The notes below the pieces were generated by a model that made no database searches, was not told where the DNA came from, and was given only the letters and a program-made list of their open reading frames with translations. The position numbers and the translations under genes are program-made. This document shows, one piece after another, positions 16,654-24,820 of a stretch of 64,000 nt of DNA (positions are counted from its first letter, which is position 1; every line of letters begins with the position of its first letter). The DNA comes from Streptomyces sp. H27-C3 (lineage in GTDB: Bacteria; Actinomycetota; Actinomycetes; Streptomycetales; Streptomycetaceae). The stretch spans positions 186,001-250,000 of the forward strand of contig NZ_JASITA010000001.1 of assembly GCF_030063415.1 (NCBI RefSeq), given 5' to 3'.

Positions 16654-18015
16654 TCAGCCGTTGCGGCCGGCGCCGACCTCTCCGACGCCCGGGATTCCGA
16701 CGCCCTCGATGCCCGCACCCGCGTCATCGGCGTCCCCGGCATCCTCTGCTCCGGCGTTGGCGGCGCCGGCGTCACCCGCCCCGGCGTTTCCGGCGTCCTC
16801 GCCACCGGCCCCGGCGTTAGCGGTGCCCGCGTCACCGGCACCAGCGTTAGCGGCGCCCGCGTCACCGGCTTCCCCTGCGTCCCCGTTGCCGCCCGCACCC
16901 GCACCGATCTCGGCGCCGACTGCGGCCAGCGCCGTCGTCACGGGCTGGAAGAACGTCTCGCCGCCCGCGGTGCAGTCCCCACTGCCACCCGAGGTGAGAC
17001 CGAGCGCGCTCCCGTCCTGGGTGAAGAGCGCGCCACCGCTGTCGCCCGGTTCGGCGCAGACATCGGTCTGGACAAGGCCGGTGACGGTGCCTTCGGGGTA
17101 GTTCACAGTCGCGTTGAGCCCGGTGACCTCTCCGTCGTTCAGCCCGGTGGTGCTGCCCATGCGGGACACCTGCTGGCCGACCGCCGCGTCGGCCGCCTGG
17201 GTGATCTCCACGGTCTGTCCCCCGCCCACATCGACCGCGCTCGGCGCCTCGACGGCCGGGTCGTCGTACGTCACGAGCGCGAAGTCGCCGTCGCCCGGGA
17301 AGGTGGCGGCCTGGACCGTACCGATGGGCGCGCCGTCCTGGGCGTCCGACCACTGGTCGGCGGCGACACCGCAGTGACCCGCGGTCAGGAAGCCGGGCCG
17401 ACCGTCCTGAGTGGTGACATTGAATCCGAGGGAGCAGCGTGCGCCGCCGCCGAAAATGGCGTCCCCGCCTTCCAGGAAGGGCTTGAACTCCCCCGTGGAC
17501 TTCTGGATTCGGGCCGTGTCGGCGCCCAGTGATTCGACGGCCGACTCAAGTCTGTTCCACCGGTCGCCGGTAACCGTGCGGTCCGCCGTGACCAGGACCT
17601 GATTGGTCCTGGGGTCGACGGCCCAGGCCGTTCCCGGGATGGTGGCCCGGCTGGTCAGGGTGCGGGTGGCGGATGTCAGGCGGTCGGTGCTGTTCTGCAC
17701 GCTCCGCGCGACCGCCCCGGCCTTCTTCACCTCGACGTTCACCTCGTTGTCGTTGCCCACGACGTTGACGATGACCTGCTGCTTCTCGGCGTCGTAGTAC
17801 GCCCCGCCATAGGCCTCGCCGAGCTGCGGGGCCAGCTTCTCGATGAGCCCAGCCACCGATGCGGCGCTCATCACCCTGGGCGCCGGGTCCGACGCCGCGT
17901 CGTCCTCGGTCTGCGAGGCGTTGGCGTTGGGCAGCAGGATGGCCGCTGCCGCGACGCCCACCGCCCCGGCTCCTGCGAGAATGGCCTTCCGCTTGGGTAT
18001 TCGCCTGTGACTCAA
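16654..18015 (-). CDS. Secreted S1 serine protease, streptogrisin/alpha-lytic type, with repetitive tail
   Basis: This 453-residue preproprotease starts at TTG 18013-18015, set by AGGAGG just upstream and the sequence SHRRIPKRKAILAG leading into a signal peptide. An alpha-lytic-type pro-domain covers roughly residues 45-185. The chymotrypsin-like domain has His near 210 (TAGHCG), Asp near 242 (DGDFALV) and Ser near 324 (EPGDSGG). From about residue 370 to the end is low-complexity Gly/Ala/Asn/Asp sequence (AGAGDAGTANAGAGG), unusual for this family. It is secreted and self-activated, and degrades extracellular protein. Confidence 0.9.
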   Translation of the reverse strand: MSHRRIPKRKAILAGAGAVGVAAAAILLPNANASQTEDDAASDPAPRVMSAASVAGLIEKLAPQLGEAYGGAYYDAEKQQVIVNVVGNDNEVNVEVKKAGAVARSVQNSTDRLTSATRTLTSRATIPGTAWAVDPRTNQVLVTADRTVTGDRWNRLESAVESLGADTARIQKSTGEFKPFLEGGDAIFGGGARCSLGFNVTTQDGRPGFLTAGHCGVAADQWSDAQDGAPIGTVQAATFPGDGDFALVTYDDPAVEAPSAVDVGGGQTVEITQAADAAVGQQVSRMGSTTGLNDGEVTGLNATVNYPEGTVTGLVQTDVCAEPGDSGGALFTQDGSALGLTSGGSGDCTAGGETFFQPVTTALAAVGAEIGAGAGGNGDAGEAGDAGAANAGAGDAGTANAGAGGEDAGNAGAGDAGAANAGAEDAGDADDAGAGIEGVGIPGVGEVGAGRNG

Positions 18016-18178
18016 CTCGTCGCCTCCTACAGGGGACATGGAGCCCGGTTGCCGACGGAAACCGGGGGGACGCGTCCGCCCCCTGGTACGGGCGGTGCGA
18101 GAGTTGTGTTCACCGTTTGCGCGCACGAAAATCCCTGACCTGGCGTCAGGAGGTGTCGGGGCCGGTACCGGCCCGGCC

Positions 18179-18815
18179 TCACCGCTCGGGCACGTACGCC
18201 TTCGCCGTGTTCTCCGCCGCCGCGGTCGCCACCGGTGCCAAGGCGCCCGACGCCTCGTGGGCAACGCCCCAGGCGCGGCTGCTGAGGGTCATGAATTCCC
18301 CGGCCTGCGGGGTCGACTGCCAGTCGGGGCCGAAGGACTCGCCGCGCAGATGCGCGTACAGGCCGCGCAGTGCGAGGTCCCAACCGAACCCGACGGCTCC
18401 GGGTCCGAACTCGCCCCACATCTTGGGGCCGACGGTCGCGACGTGGTCCGAGCTCGAAGACTGTCCGGTCATCGCTCTCCGGATCCGGGGACAGCCGCAC
18501 CTCGACCTCGCTGATGTCGCTCTCCGCGACCTCGCCGTACAACCAGCTCACCTTCAGCAGCCGGGGCGGTTCGCCGCGCAGCACCGTCCCGCCGGCGTTG
18601 CCCTCCAGCCGGTACGTGCCGCCGACGCTCAGCTCACCGGTGACCGGCAGCAGCCAGCTCCCAATGCGCCCGGCGTCGGTGCAGGCGTCCCGCACCTCGG
18701 TGGCCGGGGCATCGTGCGTACGCCGTAGCAGTACGCTCCTGACCTCGCCCGCCTCCGTCCGCCGGTCCCTCACCTCTCGGTGGACGAGCTGGATCCGGTC
18801 GTTGAAGTCGGCCAC
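18179..18815 (-). pseudogene. SRPBCC/AHSA1-family protein with a frameshift
   Basis: GTG 18813-18815, after GGAGGAGG, opens the N-terminal half (VADFNDRIQLVHREV; PATEVRDACTDAGRIGSWL). At about 18445 the frame changes in the middle of DDRTVFEL, and the C-terminal half continues in another frame (DHVATVGPKMWGEFGPG; VGFGWDLALRGLYAHL). Together they give a normal START-like SRPBCC protein of about 210 residues. One base change would restore it, so a sequencing error is possible. Confidence 0.8.
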
Positions 18816-18991
18816 CTTCGCCTCCTCCTCTTCGCTCTTGTGGTCGCGGAACCCGGTCGGCGCAATGAGGCACAGTTTCCGGGGCGGTCGGTCCGGGCCC
18901 CAGTCAGCACGGCAGAACGTAGTGCCGGGGCCCGTCACTGCCCGGCTCTCTGCGATGGCGTCGTGCTTTCCCCGCGCGCAGACTTGACGGC

Positions 18992-19483
18992 ATGTCGGGC
19001 AAGCGAAGCGCGGGACTCCTCCTCTTCCGGATGTCGGAGGCGGGGACCGAGGTGCTCATCGGTCACATGGGCGGTCCGTTCTGGGCCGGCCGCGATGCCG
19101 GGGCCTGGTCAATTCCCAAGGGCGAGTACGGGCCCGGGGAGCAGCCCGAGGCGGCTGCCCGTCGGGAGTTCACGGAGGAACTCGGTCTGCCGGTGCCCGA
19201 CGGGGAGCGGATTCCGCTCGGCGAGTCCCTTCAGGCGGGCGGCAAGACCGTCACCATCTGGGCGATGGAGGCGGATCTCGACATTGGCCGGGCCGTCTTC
19301 GGGACGTTCGGCATGGAGTGGCCGCGGGGATCGGGGGTGCTGCGTGAGTTCCCGGAGCTCGACCGGGTCGCCTGGTGCACACCGAGCAGCGCCCAGGACC
19401 GGCTCGTCACCGGCCAGCGCGTATTCCTCGACCGACTCGCCTCCCGTATACAGGACAACCGTCCCCCGCCACCGCCCCCATGA
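18992..19483 (+). CDS. Nudix hydrolase
   Basis: This 163-residue cytosolic protein carries a complete Nudix box, GEYGPGEQPEAAARREFTEE followed by LGL (GX5EX7REUXEEXGU), near residues 45-67. It would hydrolyse a nucleoside diphosphate linked to another group, with Mg2+. The substrate is unknown, though the early KRSAGLLLFR and GGPFWAGRDAGAWSIPKG segments resemble the diadenosine-polyphosphate or NTP-cleansing type common in actinobacteria. The C-terminus ends in six prolines. Confidence 0.88.
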   Translation: MSGKRSAGLLLFRMSEAGTEVLIGHMGGPFWAGRDAGAWSIPKGEYGPGEQPEAAARREFTEELGLPVPDGERIPLGESLQAGGKTVTIWAMEADLDIGRAVFGTFGMEWPRGSGVLREFPELDRVAWCTPSSAQDRLVTGQRVFLDRLASRIQDNRPPPPPP

Positions 19484-19506
19484 ACCGCGCCCGGAAGGAA
19501 CCTTGA

Positions 19507-20244
19507 GTGCACCACCGGACACAGCTCCTCGCTGTCCTCGGCGCCACATTGCTCGCCACCGCCGCACTGCCCGCCACCGCACTGCCCCCTGTCACCCGGC
19601 CCGCCGAGGCAGGGTCCACCCGGCCCGCCGAGGCGGGGTCCACCCGGCCCGCCGAGGCGGGGTCCGTCGGTGCGGACGCGCTGCTCGCCAAGGTCAGGAG
19701 CTGCTCTCAGATCTCGAAGGGCAGATACCGGTCCGACGAGGGTTCCAAGGCCGATGTCCCCGTGTGCGGCAAGAACGGCGCGGTGTTCTTCAAGGCCGAC
19801 ATGGACATCGACTGCGACGGCCAGGTCACCGCGCGGTGCAACAAGAAGACCGACCGCTGGTTCCAGGGCGCGACCGCCTTCCAGCAGTCCGACGGCAAAC
19901 CGCTGAACTCGGAGAAGCTGCCGTTCGTCGTCGTGCCGGGAGCAAGCGGCATCTGGAATCACCGGGCGTCGGGCATCCGCGGCGGCGCCGTCGCCGCCGT
20001 CGTCTACCGCGGCCGGGTGCGGTACGCCGTCGTCGGCGACACCGGCCCCAGCCGCATCATCGGTGAGGCGTCGTACGCGGCGGCACGGTCCCTGGGCATC
20101 GCCCCCCACCCGACGAACGGCGGCACCGCGTCGGGGGTCACGTACATCCTCTTCAAGAACTCGAAGGTCTCCCCCATCGAGAGCAACAGCGCCGCGACCG
20201 CGCGCGGCGAGGCGCTGGCGAAACAGTTCATCCGGAACAACTAA
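19507..20244 (+). CDS. Secreted GH75 chitosanase
   Basis: This 245-residue protein starts at GTG 19507 with GGAAGGAAC upstream. It has a Sec signal (LLAVLGATLLATAALPATAL), three copies of RPAEAGST-like linker, then a GH75 domain. Recognisable parts are KADMDIDCDGQVTARCNK, with Asp residues in the active-site strand, and the RYAVVGDTGPSRIIGEAS segment with the second acidic residue. GH75 enzymes cut beta-1,4-glucosamine polymers endo-wise with inversion. Its TAA stop lies inside the left inverted repeat of a MITE-like element. Confidence 0.88.
   Translation: MHHRTQLLAVLGATLLATAALPATALPPVTRPAEAGSTRPAEAGSTRPAEAGSVGADALLAKVRSCSQISKGRYRSDEGSKADVPVCGKNGAVFFKADMDIDCDGQVTARCNKKTDRWFQGATAFQQSDGKPLNSEKLPFVVVPGASGIWNHRASGIRGGAVAAVVYRGRVRYAVVGDTGPSRIIGEASYAAARSLGIAPHPTNGGTASGVTYILFKNSKVSPIESNSAATARGEALAKQFIRNN
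19597..19668 (+). repeat. Three tandem 24-bp coding repeats in the chitosanase linker
   Basis: Three in-frame 24-bp units (19597-19620, 19621-19644, 19645-19668), beginning CGGCCCGCCGAGGC, encode RPAEAGST, RPAEAGST and RPAEAGSV. Copies are nearly identical, so recent slippage expansion is likely. Confidence 0.85.
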
Positions 20245-20408
20245 GGGCTGTCCCGCAATCCCTGGCAGGCGCACGACGACAGCTACGGCACCTCGCCGCG
20301 TTGTCGGAACGCCCGAATACGTCCAGTATGCGAACGTCCCTCCGCCTTGCGATGCACCGCATCTGACGCCGTGCGCTGATCCACCAGGGATTACGGGACA
20401 GCCCTTAG
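20241..20408. mobile_element. MITE-like element with 25-bp inverted ends
   Basis: The ends are CTAAGGGCTGTCCCGCAATC, continuing CCTGG (20241-20265), and its inverted copy at 20384-20408, with one mismatch in 25. The 118-bp interior has no coding capacity. The size, lack of a gene, and position between the GH75 stop and a truncated FN3 gene fit a non-autonomous miniature element. Ends of the GGGCTGTCCCG type recur in Streptomyces genomes, to my recollection. Confidence 0.7.
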
Positions 20409-20527
20409 CCGACGGATTCCGGATTCAGGAGCCTTTCAGTTGCGTGGGCTTTCAAGAGACCGGATGCCGATCCTGTCCGTGAGGCTGGCCGCCGAGCGCG
20501 GCGGCGGCCTTCGCGGTCAACAGCACC

Positions 20528-21151
20528 ATGCTGACGGCCGAACTCGCCCCGCCCGTCGACGTCACCCTGAAGTGGACGGGCGAGGCCCGGGGCGAGGCCG
20601 GCCGCATCGTCGAGTTCGCGACGGATCCGGCAGGCCCGTACACGATTCTGGAGTACCTGGCTCCGGGCACCCGGACTTACCGGCACCCCGATCTCATGCC
20701 CCTGACGCCGTTCCACTATCGCCTTCGCCCCTACTACGGGCCGGCCTCGCCACCGGTCGAAGTCGCGCTGCCCCCAGGGGAACTGACGGGGATGGACCAG
20801 CAGGACGACCACGAGTGGGCGCCTCCGCGCACGGTCCGGGGCAAGAACGTGTCCGCGCATCCCGTGCGGAGCGCGGGCTCCGCACCGAGCGGCCTCAAAG
20901 CGACCGTCGAGCACGTTAACGGCCTCAAGTTCACCTGGACCGACCACGCCTCCGACGAGGCGGGCTATCTGCTGGAGACCAAACCGGCGGGCAGCCGGAC
21001 ATTCCGGCCGACCGGCGTCCTGGACCCGGATATCAATTCCTTCGGGCTGATCACTCTGCCGAACGAAAAGAATGCTTCCTACCGGGTCCGCGCAATCACC
21101 TACGGAAAGCAGTCCAACGTGGTCCACCTGAAAACCGGAAAGGACCAGTAA
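20528..21151 (+). CDS. Fibronectin type III protein, probably N-terminally truncated
   Basis: This 207-residue frame contains two FN3-like beta-sandwich modules: residues about 1-85 (VDVTLKWTGEARGEAGRIVE) and about 120-205 (LKFTWTDHASDEAGYLLETK). ATG 20528 lacks a ribosome site. Upstream the same frame reads PSAAAAFAVNST back to a TGA, which looks like the end of a lost signal peptide. The MITE-like element lies just upstream, so insertion or deletion there may have removed the true start. If expressed from ATG 20528, it would be cytosolic. Confidence 0.6.
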   Translation: MLTAELAPPVDVTLKWTGEARGEAGRIVEFATDPAGPYTILEYLAPGTRTYRHPDLMPLTPFHYRLRPYYGPASPPVEVALPPGELTGMDQQDDHEWAPPRTVRGKNVSAHPVRSAGSAPSGLKATVEHVNGLKFTWTDHASDEAGYLLETKPAGSRTFRPTGVLDPDINSFGLITLPNEKNASYRVRAITYGKQSNVVHLKTGKDQ

Positions 21152-21157
21152 CAGCCT

Positions 21158-22639
21158 TTATGACCCGGCGAGTTCGCGTGCCGTCGCCATGTCGCTGAAC
21201 GGGATCAGCTGCTCCCCGACGATCTGGTACGGCTCGCTGCCCTTGCCCGCGATCAGCACGGTGTCCTCGGGCCCGGCCGCGGACAGCGCGAAGGCGATCG
21301 CCTCACGGCGGTCGGCGAACCGCTCGAAGCGGGTGCCGGTCGCCGTGAGGCCCGGGACGATCTGATCCAGGATCGCCTCGGGGTCCTCGTCCCGGGGGTT
21401 GTCCGAGGTGAGCACGCACAGGTCGGAGTGGGTACCGGCGATCTCGCCCATCTGGGCGCGCTTGGTTACGTCCCGGTCCCCACCGCAGCCGAAGACGGTG
21501 ACGACCCGGCCCTTGGCGAAGCCGCGGATCGCGGTCAGGACCTTCTCCAGCGAGTCCGGGGAGTGCGCGTAGTCCACGATCACCGAGGTGCCCGCCGGGG
21601 TCTCGTAGCGCTCCAGGCGCCCCGGGACCGGCGGCATCCGGTCGAGCGCGGCGACGAGTCCCACGAGGTCGTGTCCCAGGAGGTGGCAGGCCGCCACGGT
21701 GGCCAGCGCGTTGGAGACCGAGAAGCGGCCGGGTACCGGAATCGCCGCCGGGTATTTGCGACCGTCGTGGTGGAGGGTGAAGCGCGTGCCGAAGCCGTCC
21801 ATGTCGAGGTCGGTCGCGCGGTAGTCGGCGGGTGAGTCGACGCCGTAGGTGGTCACCCGGCCGGGCATCGTCGCGACGATCCCGGCGCCCACCGAGTCGT
21901 CGGCGTTGACCACGGCACGCTCGCAAAGGCCCTCGAACAGGCGCAGTTTGGCGTCCCGGTAGTTCTCCATGGTGCCGTGGTCGTCCAGGTGGTCCTGGGT
22001 CAGGTTGGTGAAGATTCCGACATCGATGAACGAGTGGTCGATGCGGTGGTTCAGCAGGCCCATCGAGGTGGCTTCGAGCACGACGGTGCTCGCCCTGCGG
22101 TCGCGCATGTGCCCCAACAGGTACTGGAAGTCGGGTGATTCGGGGGTGCTCAGCACCGACCTCGGCATCGGGATCACATCGTCCCCGATCCGGCTGCCGG
22201 CCGTGCCGATGACGCCGACCACGGCGGACTCGGCGATCCGCAGGACCGACTCGACCATGTAGGACACGGAGGTCTTCCCGTTGGTGCCGGTGACGGCCAC
22301 CATGTCCAACTGCCGTCCGGGCTCGCCGTAGTAGCGAGAGGCGACGGCCGCGGCCGCTGTCCTGGTGTTCGGGACCCGGACGACACAGACGCCGGTGTCC
22401 GACGCCCACGACGGCGCGGGGTGGTCCGAAGCGCCTTCGACGAGTACGGCCGCCGCGCCACGTGCGAGAGCGGGCCCGACAGCCTCCGGGCCTCCCTCGC
22501 GGTGTCCGGGGACGGCGACGAACAGGGATCCCGGCGACACCCGGTGGGCGTCGAAACAGGTTCCCGCGGTGATCATCGTCTCCGGATCCCCCTGGAGCAC
22601 CTCGTGGTCGTGGCCGGCCAGCAACTCGCTCAACTTCAC
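21158..22639 (-). CDS. murE: Orphan MurE-type UDP-MurNAc-tripeptide ligase
   Basis: This 493-residue protein has the full Mur ligase layout: an N-terminal UDP-binding domain, ATP loop VTGTNGKTS at residues 116-124, STPESPDFQYL, LEATSMGL, and the DNPRDEDP motif near 410 that selects diaminopimelate in MurE. It would add diaminopimelate to UDP-MurNAc-L-Ala-D-Glu. GTG 22639 follows GAGAGGACC. The usual partners murF, mraY and ftsW are absent, so this is probably a second copy outside the division cluster. A role in resistance or modified wall precursor is possible but unproven. Confidence 0.85.
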   Translation of the reverse strand: MKLSELLAGHDHEVLQGDPETMITAGTCFDAHRVSPGSLFVAVPGHREGGPEAVGPALARGAAAVLVEGASDHPAPSWASDTGVCVVRVPNTRTAAAAVASRYYGEPGRQLDMVAVTGTNGKTSVSYMVESVLRIAESAVVGVIGTAGSRIGDDVIPMPRSVLSTPESPDFQYLLGHMRDRRASTVVLEATSMGLLNHRIDHSFIDVGIFTNLTQDHLDDHGTMENYRDAKLRLFEGLCERAVVNADDSVGAGIVATMPGRVTTYGVDSPADYRATDLDMDGFGTRFTLHHDGRKYPAAIPVPGRFSVSNALATVAACHLLGHDLVGLVAALDRMPPVPGRLERYETPAGTSVIVDYAHSPDSLEKVLTAIRGFAKGRVVTVFGCGGDRDVTKRAQMGEIAGTHSDLCVLTSDNPRDEDPEAILDQIVPGLTATGTRFERFADRREAIAFALSAAGPEDTVLIAGKGSEPYQIVGEQLIPFSDMATARELAGS

Positions 22640-23147
22640 AGGGGTCCTCTCGGAGGGAACGGACGACAGCCGGCCGTCCGGCGGTCGTCAAGGGCGGCGC
22701 CCGGGGGCGCCGAAGAAGGTCGTGCAAGGGGTGCGCGGTCGTGCGTACGGGGCCGGGACACAGCGGATCGGCCCGGAGGCAGAGATATTGCGGACGTTAC
22801 TACGGCGCCCCGGGAAGAGGAGCGGACCGTGCGGAAAGGAGTGTCAACGAACGGGGCGGGAACCGCCGGGGGCCTCTGAGGGGCGGGCGAGGATCGCTAG
22901 CCGTGGCCGTGCAGGGCCCGGCAGCCGCACTGCGGCTCATTCGCCGGGCCGTGGGCCGTCGCGCCGGGCGCGATCGGGCACAGGGCATGGGAGACCTGCG
23001 GCAGGCACTCCCTTACTCCACATGTGCGACCCATAAGTGGAGTGTACGGCCAGCCGGGCGGCCCCGGTTCCGCTGTCGCGCACCGGGCTCCCCGGGCGAC
23101 CGTGCGCCGATGCCAGGAGAGAAAACCTGTCGTGCGGGGCGCGAGGG
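22640..23147. other. Stretch without a supported gene
   Basis: No frame here has both a start and a recognisable product. ACTCCAC (23015-23021) and GTGGAGT (23037-23043) form a spaced dyad that could be an operator. A short minus-strand frame near 22897-23020 contains several Cys and His residues but lacks a credible start. Confidence 0.45.
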
Positions 23148-23921
23148 TCAGGGAAGGATCGAGTCGACGTATCCGCCGTCCACGCGGACGGCGCCACCGC
23201 TGGTGGCCGAAGCGAGCGTCGAGCTGAGGTGGACCACCATGTTGGCGATCTCCTCGGGTTCGATCAGGCGCTGGATCAGTGACTGGGGGCGGTGCAACCG
23301 CATAAACTCGCGCTGGGCCTCGTCCCACGGAAGCGCGCTGTCCACCAGCTCGTACACGAAGTCCTCGACTTCGCCGGTGTGCGTCGGTCCGGCGATCACC
23401 GAGTTGACGGTGACCCCGGTGCCGGCCGCTTCCTTCGCGAAGCCTCGGAAAACCGCGAGAAGTGCGGTCTTGGACATGCCGTAATGGATTCGGCGGGGAT
23501 GACGACCGCGGAGTCGCTGGCGATGTTCAGAATGCGCCCCCAGGACCTCGTCGTCATGCCGGGCAGGTACCCGCGGGTCATCCGCACGGCTGTCAGCACG
23601 TTCACGTCGAAGTAGCGCCGCCGCTCCTCGTCGCTCATGTCGAGGGGGGCTTGGCACCGAAGGTGCCGAGGTTGTTGACGAGGATGTCCGCCTACCGGAG
23701 CGCTTCGATGACCTGCCGGGCGCCGTCGTAGGTGGAGATGTCGCCCGGCGCGGCCAGGAACTCGACCTCGGGCGACTCGCCGCCCAGCCGCTCGAGCGCC
23801 GCGTCGACGGATTTCTCCGTACGTCCGTTGGCGGCGACCCGGGCCCCGGCGCGCGCCAGACCGGTCGCTATGGCCGCTCCAATGCCCTGGTCGATCCGGT
23901 GACCAGAGCGTTCTTTCCCAT
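23148..23921 (-). pseudogene. Short-chain dehydrogenase/reductase with multiple lesions
   Basis: ATG 23919-23921 starts GKNALVTGSTR, the Rossmann nucleotide-binding motif, and loses frame a few codons later. The middle part reads ADILVNNLGTFGAKPPLDMS after an in-frame TAG, then RILNIASDSAVV. The catalytic region YGMSK appears only after another frameshift near 23480, and the C-terminus (TSGGAVRVDGGYVDSIL) is intact. Three separate lesions make a sequencing artefact unlikely. The family oxidises or reduces alcohols with NAD(P). Confidence 0.85.
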
Positions 23922-24090
23922 GAGATCAATCAGCACGATACGCACCCTTCCAGCAGCAGTTCTCCGGCGATGACGCCGTCCTCCTCATGCAGTAGATCAT
24001 CGAATTCGACCCCCCCGGAAGAAGCTGCCGAAGCCGACGGACCGGGGGCGGATAAGTGATCCATAAAGGTCTCCGTGTCATTCCCCTTCA

Positions 24091-24120
24091 TTGACATCGG
24101 CGGGTAAACAGGGGACAAAT
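24091..24120 (+). promoter_or_regulatory. Candidate promoter with consensus -35
   Basis: TTGACA (24091-24096) and ACAAAT (24115-24120) are 18 nt apart. If used, transcription starts near 24127, so the downstream gene would begin at ATG 24143 rather than 24119. Confidence 0.4.
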
Positions 24121-24703
24121 GAAAGGTAAGGGCCTCCGGCCCATGCAACGAAGGACCGGCATCCGCGATCTCCTTGATCGACTCCGCACCATCGAGACCC
24201 GACAGAAGGAGCTTCGCGAGGAGCAGGCGGCGGTGGTCCGCGCGATAGTGGCGCAAGCCGGCGGGGTCAGTCAGGCCGCTGCTCTGCTGGGTCTGGACCC
24301 CAAGACCGTCCGGGCCCGTGAGCGCGCAGCGGGCATGGTCATGGTGGTCTATCGCGGAACGCACACCGAGAAGATCGATACGGACGGGCGTCTCTACGGC
24401 GAGACCGGGCAGGGCGAGGACAGTCCGGCCCAGCGGGACGCCGACCGGATGTGGTTTACCGTGGCCAAGGGCAAGCGCCCCCTCCTGCGTGCCGTCGCCT
24501 ATGTGGCCGACGGCAAAGTGACCCGGGTCCGTGAGATCGAGGAAGGCCCCTGGCAGGAGAATCCGCAGGGCAAGGTCGCGCTGCCACTCGGTCGGCCGCT
24601 CAGCCCCGACGCCCTGGCCGAACGATTTCCCGCCTTTCCGCTGAACATCGGCGCCCCAAGACCCATGGTGCGGGGCAAGATCCGCGAGTACATCGCGCTG
24701 TAG
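24119..24703 (+). CDS. Protein of unknown function with HTH-like segment
   Basis: This 194-residue cytosolic protein is not assigned to a family. Residues about 10-45 are charged and helical (LRTIETRQKELREEQAAVVR). The next segment, GGVSQAAALLGLDPKTVRAR, resembles a Fis/resolvase-like helix-turn-helix. The rest is beta-rich (RMWFTVAKGKRPLLRAVAYV). ATG 24119 has AGGGGAC upstream; ATG 24143 is the alternative if the promoter at 24091-24120 is real. It could be a small DNA-binding regulator; this is inference. Confidence 0.6.
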   Translation: MKGKGLRPMQRRTGIRDLLDRLRTIETRQKELREEQAAVVRAIVAQAGGVSQAAALLGLDPKTVRARERAAGMVMVVYRGTHTEKIDTDGRLYGETGQGEDSPAQRDADRMWFTVAKGKRPLLRAVAYVADGKVTRVREIEEGPWQENPQGKVALPLGRPLSPDALAERFPAFPLNIGAPRPMVRGKIREYIAL

Positions 24704-24820
24704 ACCGGGCACGCCCGCCCGCGCCCCACTCCCGTCCGGCGGCCCCGCCGCTGAGCCCTGCCCCACCACGGCACGTTGTCACGACGCCTCCTGTGCCCCA
24801 CCAGAGAAGGGTCCAACCTC

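Noticed and set aside
22897..23040. Minus-strand frame with CGCRALHGHG-like Cys/His ending, considered as a small metal-binding or RiPP-like peptide
   Set aside because: There is no start codon with a ribosome site in that frame and no modifying enzyme nearby.
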